A DNA stretch of 7,526 bases from positions 1-7,526 of the forward strand of contig CANHXV010000096.1 in assembly GCA_947464665.1 (NCBI GenBank), given 5' to 3'. The DNA is from Comamonadaceae bacterium. GTDB lineage: Bacteria > Pseudomonadota > Gammaproteobacteria > Burkholderiales > Burkholderiaceae_C. Made by a program: the position numbers and the translations under genes. This document shows positions 1-6,370 of this stretch, one piece after another. Under the pieces are notes generated by a model. It was not told the origin of the DNA and made no database searches. It was given only the letters and a program-made list of their open reading frames with translations. Position 1 is the stretch's first letter. The number at the start of each line of letters is the position of its first letter.

Positions 1-1003
1 CGACAAAGACTGTGACCTCAGCGTCATCAAAGGCAAAACAGTGGCCATCATTGGCTACGGCTCACAAGGCCACGCACACGCCCAAAACTTGAACGACAGC
101 GGCGTGAAAGTGGTTGTGGGTTTGCGCAAAAACGGCGCCAGCTGGCCTAAAGTCGCCAAAGCTGGCCTCAATGTGATGGAAGTGGCTGATGCGGTGAAAG
201 CAGCCGACGTCGTCATGATTTTGTTGCCTGACGAGCAAATTGCTGACGTGTACCGCAACGATGTGGAGCCCAACATTAAAAAAGGCGCGTCACTGGCATT
301 CGCCCACGGTTTCAACGTTCACTACAACCAAGTGGTGCCCCGTGAAGACCTCGACGTTTGGATGGTTGCGCCAAAGGCACCGGGCCACACAGTTCGCAAC
401 ACCTACACGCAAGGTGGCGGTGTGCCTCACCTCGTGGCAGTGCACCAAGACAGAAGTGGTAAAGCCAGTGCATTGGCTCTCAGCTATGCCATGGCCAACG
501 GTGGTGGCAAAGCCGGCATCATTGAAACCAACTTCAAAGAAGAAACAGAAACTGACCTGTTCGGTGAGCAAGCCGTTTTGTGCGGCGGCGCTGTTGAACT
601 GATCAAGATGGGTTACGAGACTTTGGTGGAAGCTGGTTACGCTCCCGAAATGGCTTACTTCGAGTGCCTGCACGAATTGAAGCTCATTGTTGACCTTATT
701 TACGAAGGCGGCATTGGCAACATGAACTACTCTATCTCTAACAATGCAGAGTATGGCGAATACGTGACGGGCCCTGAAATCATCAACGAGCAATCACGCG
801 AAGCCATGCGCAACGCATTGAAGCGCATTCAAACTGGTGAGTACGCCAAGATGTTCATCTTGGAAGGCCGTACCAACTACCCAAGCATGACTGCACGTCG
901 CCGCTTGACTTCTGAGCACTCCATTGAAGTTGTAGGTGCACAATTGCGCTCTATGATGCCTTGGATTGCGAAAAACAAGTTGGTCGACAAAACGCGTAAT
1001 TGA
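1..1003 (+). CDS. ilvC: Ketol-acid reductoisomerase (class I), 5' end cut by window
   Basis: IlvC converts 2-acetolactate or 2-aceto-2-hydroxybutyrate to the 2,3-dihydroxy acids with NADPH and Mg2+, the second common step of valine, leucine and isoleucine synthesis in the cytoplasm. The reading frame is open from base 2 (DKDCDLSVIKGKTV...), and base 1 is the last base of a missing codon. The nucleotide-binding loop GYGSQG follows. If five residues are missing, the metal and catalytic residues fall exactly at the class I family positions: H107, K130, D190, E194, E226, E230 and S251. The full protein would be 338 aa, the usual class I length, so only about 15 bases of the gene lie outside. The GTG at 41 is internal, not the start. 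pssA follows after 34 bases without a terminator, suggesting cotranscription. The family call is very secure. Confidence 0.97.
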   Translation, partial: DKDCDLSVIKGKTVAIIGYGSQGHAHAQNLNDSGVKVVVGLRKNGASWPKVAKAGLNVMEVADAVKAADVVMILLPDEQIADVYRNDVEPNIKKGASLAFAHGFNVHYNQVVPREDLDVWMVAPKAPGHTVRNTYTQGGGVPHLVAVHQDRSGKASALALSYAMANGGGKAGIIETNFKEETETDLFGEQAVLCGGAVELIKMGYETLVEAGYAPEMAYFECLHELKLIVDLIYEGGIGNMNYSISNNAEYGEYVTGPEIINEQSREAMRNALKRIQTGEYAKMFILEGRTNYPSMTARRRLTSEHSIEVVGAQLRSMMPWIAKNKLVDKTRN

Positions 1004-1037
1004 TTTCGGCATCCGCTTCAACTGAACGAAAGCCCGC

Positions 1038-1853
1038 ATGCACGATGGTTTAGAAAATTCCGACGACGTAGAGTTGAGCAGTCAACCGCGTAAGCCCCGA
1101 AAGGGCATTTACGTGTTGCCTAATCTCTTCACGTTGGCGGCCTTGTTCGGTGGCTTTTATGCCATCGTGATGGCCATGAATGGCCGTTTTGACATGGCCG
1201 CCATTGGGGTGTTCTGTGCCATGGTGCTAGACAGTTTGGACGGTCGTGTTGCACGCATGACCAACACCCAAAGTGCCTTTGGAGAGCAGATGGATTCTTT
1301 GTCCGACATGGTCTCATTTGGTGCAGCGCCTGCCTTGATTGCTTACGAGTGGTCTCTCAAAGGCTTGGGTCGTTGGGGTTGGATAGCCGCGTTTGTCTAC
1401 TGTGCCTGCGCTGCATTGCGCTTGGCTCGATTCAATGTCAACACGGCCGTGGTTGACAAAAGATTTTTTCAAGGACTGCCGTCACCCGCCGCGGCCGCTC
1501 TGGTCATGGGCTTCATCTCCATCATGACCGATGCGGAAATTGTAGCCACGACCATGGCTTGGCCCATGTTTGTGGTGGCTCTGTTTTCAGGGCTGACCAT
1601 GGTGACCAATGTGCCCTTTTACAGTTTCAAAGATGTCAGCATGAAGCAAAGCGTGCCCTTTGTGGTCATCGTGCTCATTGCGCTTGGCATTGCAGCAGTC
1701 AATATTCACCCACCCATGGTGCTTTTTGGCTTGTTCGTCATTTATGGCCTGAGCGGCTATGTGTTGTATGGCTGGCGCCGTTTTAAGGGCGAGCAAACCA
1801 GCGTGATCAGCACCTCCACAGAAGACCCTGATGAGCGTGGGCTTCATCGTTGA
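1038..1853 (+). CDS. pssA: CDP-diacylglycerol--serine O-phosphatidyltransferase (phosphatidylserine synthase, membrane type)
   Basis: PssA makes phosphatidylserine from CDP-diacylglycerol and serine in the inner membrane; decarboxylation then yields phosphatidylethanolamine. The CDP-alcohol phosphatidyltransferase motif DG-x2-AR-x8-G-x3-D-x3-D is complete at D68, G69, A72, R73, G82, D86 and D90. Several hydrophobic segments are visible (about 27-48, 52-66, 95-104, 114-130, 150-163, 170-190, 206-222, 226-243), with a basic N-terminus and a charged cytoplasmic-type tail after 246. At 271 aa it fits the multi-pass type II enzymes, unlike the peripheral E. coli enzyme. ATG 1038 is the only good start I see; its Shine-Dalgarno is weak (a GAAAG about 8 bases upstream). 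It lies 34 bases after ilvC and its stop codon touches the putative leuA leader promoter. A link between this lipid gene and branched-chain synthesis is positional only. Confidence 0.93.
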   Translation: MHDGLENSDDVELSSQPRKPRKGIYVLPNLFTLAALFGGFYAIVMAMNGRFDMAAIGVFCAMVLDSLDGRVARMTNTQSAFGEQMDSLSDMVSFGAAPALIAYEWSLKGLGRWGWIAAFVYCACAALRLARFNVNTAVVDKRFFQGLPSPAAAALVMGFISIMTDAEIVATTMAWPMFVVALFSGLTMVTNVPFYSFKDVSMKQSVPFVVIVLIALGIAAVNIHPPMVLFGLFVIYGLSGYVLYGWRRFKGEQTSVISTSTEDPDERGLHR

Positions 1854-1881
1854 TGACGTTTTCTAAAAGTTGTGATACAGT
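1853..1881 (+). promoter_or_regulatory. Putative sigma70 promoter of the leu leader-leuA unit (extended -10)
   Basis: A -35-like ATGACG (1853-1858, 4/6 to TTGACA) is followed after 17 bases by TACAGT (1876-1881, 4/6 to TATAAT). TG at 1873-1874, one base before the hexamer, makes it an extended -10. The -35 starts at the last base of the pssA stop codon. The predicted start of transcription, about seven bases after the -10, is near 1888, which is the A of the leader ATG. Alternative -10 registers shift this by only a few bases. The hexamers are imperfect, so this rests mainly on position and on the extended -10. Confidence 0.55.
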
Positions 1882-1887
1882 ATTTCC

Positions 1888-1941
1888 ATGAAATTGAATT
1901 TACTAGCTCTACTGCTGACGCCCCACGGGCGGGATGTATAG
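1888..1941 (+). CDS. leuL: Leucine-rich leader peptide of the leuA attenuator
   Basis: A 17-codon open frame reads MKLNLLALLLTPHGRDV and ends in TAG. Six of the 17 codons are leucine (TTG, TTA, CTA, CTA, CTG, CTG between 1894 and 1917). They include TTA and two CTA, codons that appear uncommon in the neighbouring genes. This is the usual layout of an amino-acid attenuator: scarce charged Leu-tRNA stalls the ribosome on the codons, steering the RNA downstream away from the terminator. There is no Shine-Dalgarno before the ATG, and an in-frame stop at 1873-1875 rules out a longer upstream start. The peptide itself probably has no function beyond being translated. Its place just upstream of a terminator hairpin and leuA fits leucine-pathway control. 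The symbol leuL is by analogy with enterobacteria. Confidence 0.82.
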   Translation: MKLNLLALLLTPHGRDV

Positions 1942-1972
1942 CGCACGCTGTTCAGTTTCCCAACAAGCCCGT
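1919..1972 (+). promoter_or_regulatory. Attenuator alternative RNA pairings (pause hairpin and antiterminator)
   Basis: Three mutually exclusive pairings can be read by eye. (1:2) CGCCC (1919-1923) pairs with GGGCG (1927-1931) around a CAC loop. (2:3) ACGGGC (1925-1930) is perfectly complementary to GCCCGT (1967-1972), which is the 5' arm of the terminator. (3:4) is the terminator itself, 1965-1971 with 1986-1992. A ribosome stalled on the Leu codons around 1903-1911 would reach roughly into segment 1. That leaves segment 2 free to take segment 3 and so prevents termination. A ribosome that reaches the stop codon at 1939-1941 would cover segment 2 and let the terminator form. CGCTG (1946-1950) could also pair with CAGCG (1983-1987). 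No folding calculation was done, so the exact competing structure is inferred. Confidence 0.6.
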
Positions 1973-1997
1973 ATGCCAAACGCAGCGGGCTTTTTTT
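1965..1997 (+). terminator. Attenuator terminator between leader peptide and leuA
   Basis: AAGCCCG (1965-1971) pairs perfectly with CGGGCTT (1986-1992). A further TGC/GCA pairing (1974-1976 with 1982-1984) is possible inside the loop. The stem runs into seven T residues (1991-1997). It sits between the leader stop and leuA, 44 bases before the leuA start, so it must be conditional if leuA is read from the promoter upstream. It would also stop some readthrough from ilvC-pssA. Confidence 0.82.
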
Positions 1998-2041
1998 ATT
2001 TCAGAGTCGCTTTTTTGAAGTTCTCAAACCAGGAGTGAAAC

Positions 2042-3580
2042 ATGGCCGATAAATTGATTATTTTTGACACGACATTGCGTGATGGTGAGCAGTCACCAGG
2101 CGCATCCATGACGCGTGACGAAAAACTGCGCATTGCGCGTCAATTAGAGCGCTTGCGAGTTGACGTCATCGAGGCCGGTTTTGCAGCCAGCTCCAATGGT
2201 GACTTTGAAGCTGTGAAGGCCATTGCTAACGCCATCAAAGACTCCACCATTTGTTCCCTTTCACGCGCCAACGACCGCGATATTTCACGCGCTGCAGAAG
2301 CCTTGAAGGGAGCCAACAACGGCCGAATTCATACCTTCATAGCAACCTCTGAGCTGCACATGGAGAAGAAACTGCGCATGACGCCAGATCAGGTTTTCGA
2401 GCAGGCCAAACTGTCCGTCAGGTTTGCACGCAACTTGGTTGCCGACGTCGAGTTCAGCCCTGAAGATGGCTACCGCAGTGACATGGATTTCTTGTGCAAA
2501 ATTTTGGAGGCGGTCATTGCTGAAGGCGCAACCACCATCAACGTGCCCGATACCGTCGGATACGCTGTGCCTGAGTTGTATGGCCAGTTCATCAAAACAC
2601 TGCGCGAACGCATTCCAAACTCTGACAAAGCCGTTTGGTCCGTACATTGCCACAATGACTTGGGCATGGCGGTGGCCAACAGTTTGGCGGGTGTCAAGCT
2701 GGGCGGCGCACGTCAGGTTGAGTGCACCATCAACGGCCTGGGTGAGCGGGCTGGTAATTGTTCTTTGGAAGAAATTGTCATGGCCGTCAAAACGCGCAAA
2801 GACTACTTTGGCCTAGAGATGAACATCGACCCCATCCATATCGTGGCAGCCAGTCGGATGGTGAGTCAGACCACAGGATTTGTCGTTCAACCGAACAAGG
2901 CGGTGGTGGGGGCCAATGCCTTTGCCCATGCATCTGGCATTCACCAAGATGGCGTGCTCAAAGCTCGCGACACCTACGAAATCATGCGCGCAGAAGATGT
3001 AGGCTGGTCTGCCAACAAAATTGTGCTGGGCAAGTTAAGCGGTCGCAATGCGTTCAAACAGCGCTTGCAAGAGTTGGGTGTTTTGCTTGAAAGCGAAACA
3101 GAATTGAATGCGGCTTTCACGCGATTCAAAGAATTGGCAGACCGTAAAAGCGAAATATTTGACGAAGACATCTTGGCTTTGGTCAGCGAAGAAAGCGTCA
3201 CCCAAGACAAAGAGCAATATGCATTTGTATCTTTAGCGCAACACAGCGAAACAGGGGAGCGACCCAGCGCCGCCATTGTTTTCACGGTCAGTGGCAAGGA
3301 AGTTCATGGCAAGTCAGAGGGAAATGGGCCCGTAGACGCATCCCTTAAAGCCATTGAGTCGATTGTCGAGAGTGGTGCTGAAATGGTACTTTATTCTGTG
3401 AACGCCATCAGCGGATCGACTGAAAGCCAAGGAGAGGTCACGGTTCGCTTGCAAAACAGCGGTCGTGTGGTCAATGGCGTTGGTTCCGATCCCGACATCA
3501 TTGTGGCCTCGGCCAAGGCCTACTTGAGTGCCTTGAATAAACTGCAAAGCAAGGCAGACAGGGTTGCGGCGCAGGGCTAG
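2042..3580 (+). CDS. leuA: 2-isopropylmalate synthase
   Basis: LeuA condenses acetyl-CoA with 2-oxoisovalerate to 2-isopropylmalate, the first committed step of leucine synthesis, and is normally feedback-inhibited by leucine. The TIM-barrel catalytic domain (about 4-275) opens with DTTLRDGEQSPG (9-20), which carries the R13/D14 pair. It continues with HCHNDLG (202-208) holding the metal-binding H202 and H204, and NGLGERAGN (231-239) holding the third-strand Asn. NAFAHASGIHQDGVLK (292-307) is the conserved subdomain motif. The C-terminal allosteric LeuA dimer domain spans about 375-500, with GNGPVDA (428-434) and a GSDPDIIVAS segment (481-490). It has 512 aa, close to the family norm. The start is supported by AGGAG (2031-2035) six bases before the ATG. 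It is preceded by a leucine attenuator and closed by a strong terminator, so it looks like a single-gene unit, with leuBCD elsewhere. Confidence 0.97.
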   Translation: MADKLIIFDTTLRDGEQSPGASMTRDEKLRIARQLERLRVDVIEAGFAASSNGDFEAVKAIANAIKDSTICSLSRANDRDISRAAEALKGANNGRIHTFIATSELHMEKKLRMTPDQVFEQAKLSVRFARNLVADVEFSPEDGYRSDMDFLCKILEAVIAEGATTINVPDTVGYAVPELYGQFIKTLRERIPNSDKAVWSVHCHNDLGMAVANSLAGVKLGGARQVECTINGLGERAGNCSLEEIVMAVKTRKDYFGLEMNIDPIHIVAASRMVSQTTGFVVQPNKAVVGANAFAHASGIHQDGVLKARDTYEIMRAEDVGWSANKIVLGKLSGRNAFKQRLQELGVLLESETELNAAFTRFKELADRKSEIFDEDILALVSEESVTQDKEQYAFVSLAQHSETGERPSAAIVFTVSGKEVHGKSEGNGPVDASLKAIESIVESGAEMVLYSVNAISGSTESQGEVTVRLQNSGRVVNGVGSDPDIIVASAKAYLSALNKLQSKADRVAAQG

Positions 3581-3619
3581 GTACTTGTTAGGCGAGACTG
3601 ATCAAGGTCTTCAAGAAGC

Positions 3620-3652
3620 TTGCGCAAGGTGTTGATCTTGCGCAACTTTTTT
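3620..3652 (+). terminator. Intrinsic terminator after leuA
   Basis: TTGCGCAAG (3620-3628) and CTTGCGCAA (3637-3645) form a perfect 9-bp stem around an 8-base loop, extendable by one G-U pair. After a single C comes a run of six T (3647-3652). It lies 40 bases after the leuA stop and separates leuA from the next gene. The other strand has no T tract after the stem, so it should work mainly in the leuA direction. Confidence 0.9.
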
Positions 3653-3665
3653 ATTTAGGTACACT
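3638..3665 (+). promoter_or_regulatory. Weak candidate promoter for the pbpG-like gene
   Basis: TACACT (3660-3665, 4/6 to TATAAT) lies 16 bases after TTGCGC (3638-3643, 3/6 to TTGACA), which overlaps the 3' arm of the leuA terminator. A promoter is expected between that terminator and the next gene, and this is the best match I see. The hexamers are poor, so treat it as a guess. Confidence 0.3.
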
Positions 3666-3699
3666 GTCGGAAGTTTCTGTGACATCCGCCAAATTCTGA

Positions 3700-4770
3700 A
3701 TGACTTTGGACCTTGAAAGTATTGCTTTGAATCCACTCAATTGCCTGTTTTCCTACCGTGTTTTCAAGCCCTGTTTGCCTTTGTGCATATTGGCCTTGAT
3801 GTCCATCTCCACACATGCGGCCGAAAATGAGAGGGTGCGAAAACCGGTCTCCGCCAAGAAGCCGGTGGCTTCCGCACAAAACACACCCAAAGCCTCTGCC
3901 AAAACCACTCAAAAACCCCGCAAGTCTGTCAAGCATAAGGCAACAGACACCCGACCCTCTTTTGGTCGATTGGCTGGTTTGCATGAAGGCAGTGACCTTC
4001 TCGATTTGCGCTCAAGTGTGGCGCTCGTCATTGACCAAGAGACGCATGAAGTTTTAATCAGTAAAAACGATCAAGCCGTATTGCCCATCGCATCCCTCAC
4101 CAAACTCATGACTGGTTTGGTCATCAGCGATGCCAACTTGGCTGAAAGCGAAATGATCACCATCACGCAGGAAGATGTGGACACCGAAAAGGGCAGCACC
4201 TCGCGTTTGGCTGTGGGGTCAGTTCTCAGTCGTGGTGACCTGTTGCACTTGGCCTTGATGGCCAGTGAAAATCGCGCCGCACACGCACTGGGCAGAACCT
4301 ATCCGGGCGGGATGTCTTTGTTCGTGAAAGCCATGAACGATCGTGCCAAAGGTCTCGGTATGGCGTCCACTCGTTACGTCGAACCTACAGGCTTGTCCAG
4401 TCGCAACCAATCTAGCGCCACTGATTTGGCGGTGCTTGTCGGTGCCGCCTATGACGTTCCCTTGCTGCGCGAACTCTCGACTTCACCAGGTCGGGAGGTG
4501 GCAGTGGGTCGCCGAACGCTTCAATACAACACAACCAACAGACTTGTAAAAAGTCCAAATTGGGACATCGGTTTGCAAAAGACGGGCTACATCTCTGAAG
4601 CAGGACAATGTTTGGTCATGCAAACCAAGGTGGCCGGTCGCAAAATCATTATGGTGTTTTTGGACTCAGCTGGTAAATTGAGCCGTATTGCAGATGCTGA
4701 ACGAGTCAGGCGGTGGGTCGAAAATCAAAATGCCCGCAGTACCCTAGCTGCAGCCCATACAGCGGGTTAA
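3700..4770 (+). CDS. pbpG: PbpG-like D-alanyl-D-alanine endopeptidase/carboxypeptidase (peptidase S11)
   Basis: This is a periplasmic serine peptidase of the low-molecular-mass penicillin-binding protein family, cutting D-Ala-containing peptide bonds in peptidoglycan. All three penicilloyl-serine motifs are present: S132-L-T-K135 (nucleophile S132, in PIASLTKLMTGL), S189-E-N191 and K294-T-G296. Segments such as LALMASENRAA and AGQCLVM resemble E. coli PbpG (PBP7) more than DacA. A hydrophobic stretch at about 24-38 ending STHA-AE looks like a signal peptide cleaved near residue 40. Residues 44-82 are a Lys/Ala/Pro/Thr-rich basic linker before the catalytic domain. The start is uncertain: ATG 3700 lacks a clear Shine-Dalgarno and gives an unusually long region before the hydrophobic core. 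In-frame TTG 3727 would give a more normal signal peptide. The gene follows the leuA terminator and runs tail to tail into iclR. Confidence 0.88.
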   Translation: MTLDLESIALNPLNCLFSYRVFKPCLPLCILALMSISTHAAENERVRKPVSAKKPVASAQNTPKASAKTTQKPRKSVKHKATDTRPSFGRLAGLHEGSDLLDLRSSVALVIDQETHEVLISKNDQAVLPIASLTKLMTGLVISDANLAESEMITITQEDVDTEKGSTSRLAVGSVLSRGDLLHLALMASENRAAHALGRTYPGGMSLFVKAMNDRAKGLGMASTRYVEPTGLSSRNQSSATDLAVLVGAAYDVPLLRELSTSPGREVAVGRRTLQYNTTNRLVKSPNWDIGLQKTGYISEAGQCLVMQTKVAGRKIIMVFLDSAGKLSRIADAERVRRWVENQNARSTLAAAHTAG

Positions 4771-4774
4771 AGCA

Positions 4775-5551
4775 TCAATCTTTGTAACCTAGAGCCTGAG
4801 AAATTCCTTCGGCTGTTGCTTGTAACTTGGCCGACCAGGCTTCGTCAATTCGATCGGCGGGCGCAGATATTGAAAGGCCCGCGAGCAGTTTGCCTTGGTC
4901 ATCGTAAATGCCTGCTGCAATACAGCGCACACCCAATTCCAATTCCTCGTTGTCTCGCGCAATGCCATATTGGCGAACCTTTGAAAGCTCACGTTCTAGG
5001 ACTTGGAGTTGCGTGATGCTATTTTTAGTTTGCCCATTCAAGCCAGTGCGCGTGGCATAGCTTCTAACCTTCATGGGTTCATCCACAGACAAAAACAGCT
5101 TGCCAACCGACGTCAGGTGCAAAGGTGCACGGCCACCAATGGCCCTCACAACTTGCATGCCTGAGCGCTCGCTGTAGGCGCGTTCGATATAAACAATTTC
5201 ATCGCCTTGGCGCATGCTTAAGTTAACGGGTTGCTGAATTTGTTTGTGCAAATCACGCATGGGTGCGAGAGCTGCATCGCGCACATTGAGACGGGCCTTC
5301 ACCAAATTGCCCAACTCCAACATGCGCATGCCCAAGCGATAGCTGCCAGGTTCTGGGCGATCCACAAAACGACCAATGGTCAGGTCGTTCAAGATTCGGT
5401 GTGCGGTAGAAGGGTGCAGACCTGTTTTTTCACTGATCTCTTTCAGCGAAATAGCATCTTCCCTTGAAGCCAAAACATCCATGAGTGAAAACAAGCGCTC
5501 GATGACTTGAATGGTCGGTGCTGCTGGCGGGTGTGCTTCAGCTTTTCTCAT
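4775..5551 (-). CDS. IclR-family transcriptional regulator
   Basis: This is a DNA-binding regulator of 258 aa, the usual IclR length. The N-terminal winged helix-turn-helix spans about 14-75, with its HTH around 33-54 (AISLKEISEKTGLHPSTAHR). The C-terminal effector-binding domain spans about 82-250 and holds PLHLTSVGKLFL (143-154), ELGVRCIAA (205-213) and the family signature GLSISAPADR (225-234). The effector cannot be read from the sequence; relatives sense small aromatic or carboxylic acids. No divergent catabolic operon sits beside it in this window, so its target is unknown. ATG 5551 is the first start in frame; an AAGG lies about nine bases upstream. It follows bpt by 72 bases with a promoter and operator-like repeat of its own. 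Its stop is four bases from the convergent pbpG stop. Confidence 0.92.
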   Translation of the reverse strand: MRKAEAHPPAAPTIQVIERLFSLMDVLASREDAISLKEISEKTGLHPSTAHRILNDLTIGRFVDRPEPGSYRLGMRMLELGNLVKARLNVRDAALAPMRDLHKQIQQPVNLSMRQGDEIVYIERAYSERSGMQVVRAIGGRAPLHLTSVGKLFLSVDEPMKVRSYATRTGLNGQTKNSITQLQVLERELSKVRQYGIARDNEELELGVRCIAAGIYDDQGKLLAGLSISAPADRIDEAWSAKLQATAEGISQALGYKD

Positions 5552-5571
5552 GGGACTGGACCTTGGACTGT

Positions 5572-5592
5572 TTGTGAAATTATATTTTACAA
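5572..5592 (-). promoter_or_regulatory. iclR promoter -10 inside an operator-like inverted repeat
   Basis: On the minus strand a perfect TATAAT (5584 down to 5579) lies about 28 bases before the iclR ATG, giving a short leader of about 20 bases. The hexamer sits in an inverted repeat with 9-base arms TTGTGAAAT (5572-5580) and ATTTTACAA (5584-5592), complementary at 8 of 9 positions around a 3-base centre. A palindrome over its own promoter is what an autorepressing IclR-type regulator would use. I see no good -35 at the right distance (AAGTCA at 16 bases is poor). Autoregulation is inferred. Confidence 0.55.
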
Positions 5593-5623
5593 GATGAAAT
5601 TGACTTTGTGTCGTTCCAATTTG

Positions 5624-6370
5624 TCAGCGCACAAAGGGGTGGGGTCTCCATTGGTCCTGCTGAAGGCTCTCGCAGGGGGTAAAGCGCTCTTTGTATTGCA
5701 TTTTGGGGCTGGCACCAATCCAGTAGCCCATGTAAACATAAGGTAGCCCCAAGTCTTTGGCCTGTTGAATTTGCCAAAGTACGCCATACGTGCCGTAACT
5801 GGCATGCTCCTCTGGGGCATAAAAGGTGTACACAGCAGAAAGTCCTTCGTTCAAGACATCGACAATGCAGACCATTTTGAGTTCACCCACCTGGCCAGGG
5901 GCGCAGGCTTTTCTGAATTCAACCAACCTCGAATTGACTCGACTTTGAAGCAAAAACTGCTTGTACTGCTCAACGCTGTCTTGGTCCATACCGCCACCAG
6001 AATGGCGACTGTTTTGATAGCGCAAATACAAGTCGTAATGTTCACTTTCAAAGCCTAAGCGAGAAACGCGAGCCACCAAATTCTGATGTTTTTTCAGGGC
6101 ACGTTTTTGACTCTTGTTGGGCTTGAATTCATTGCAAAGTACGCGCAGGGGCACGCACGCTTGGCAGCCATCGCAATAGGGCCGGTAGGTGAAGAGACCA
6201 CTTCTTCGAAAACCGCGCTCTACCAAGTCAGAGTACACATCGGTTTGAATCAAATGACTGGGAGTTGCCACCTGAGAGCGCGCCTCACGGCCATCAAGGT
6301 AACTGCAAGGGTAGGCCGCAGTGGCATAAAACTGCAGCGTGCTGAATGGCAAGTCCTTGAGGTGTGTCAT
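5624..6370 (-). CDS. bpt: Aspartate/glutamate leucyltransferase (Bpt, bacterial ATE-like N-degron transferase)
   Basis: Bpt moves leucine from Leu-tRNA to proteins with N-terminal Asp or Glu, creating a primary destabilising residue read by ClpS and degraded by ClpAP. It is related in sequence to the eukaryotic arginyl-tRNA transferase ATE1. Counting from ATG 6370 the protein has 248 aa. It shows PCSYLDGREARSQVATP (21-37), the cysteine motif YCDGCQACVP (65-74), a C-terminal GNAT-like part with TFYAPEEHASYGTYGVLWQ (182-200), and YVYMGYWIGASPKMQYKERF (211-230). The frame is open to a TTG at 6397, but ATG 6370 fits the family N-terminus and overlaps the aat stop as ATGA, implying translational coupling. 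No Shine-Dalgarno-independent evidence favours the longer form. The reaction is by homology to the Vibrio enzyme. Confidence 0.94.
   Translation of the reverse strand: MTHLKDLPFSTLQFYATAAYPCSYLDGREARSQVATPSHLIQTDVYSDLVERGFRRSGLFTYRPYCDGCQACVPLRVLCNEFKPNKSQKRALKKHQNLVARVSRLGFESEHYDLYLRYQNSRHSGGGMDQDSVEQYKQFLLQSRVNSRLVEFRKACAPGQVGELKMVCIVDVLNEGLSAVYTFYAPEEHASYGTYGVLWQIQQAKDLGLPYVYMGYWIGASPKMQYKERFTPCESLQQDQWRPHPFVR

Noticed and set aside
41..43. GTG at 41 as the start of ilvC
   Set aside because: The frame is open to base 2 and the residues before GTG match the conserved family N-terminus, so the true start is about 15 bases upstream of the window.
290..793. Long open frame (167 codons) on the minus strand inside ilvC
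   Set aside because: It lies opposite a highly conserved gene, has no recognisable domain or ribosome site, and is explained by codon bias of ilvC.
5597..5622. Inverted repeat AAATTG/CAATTT between bpt and iclR as a terminator
   Set aside because: The arms are only six AT-rich bases around a 14-base loop with no T tract, too weak for intrinsic termination; chance is likely in AT-rich spacer.
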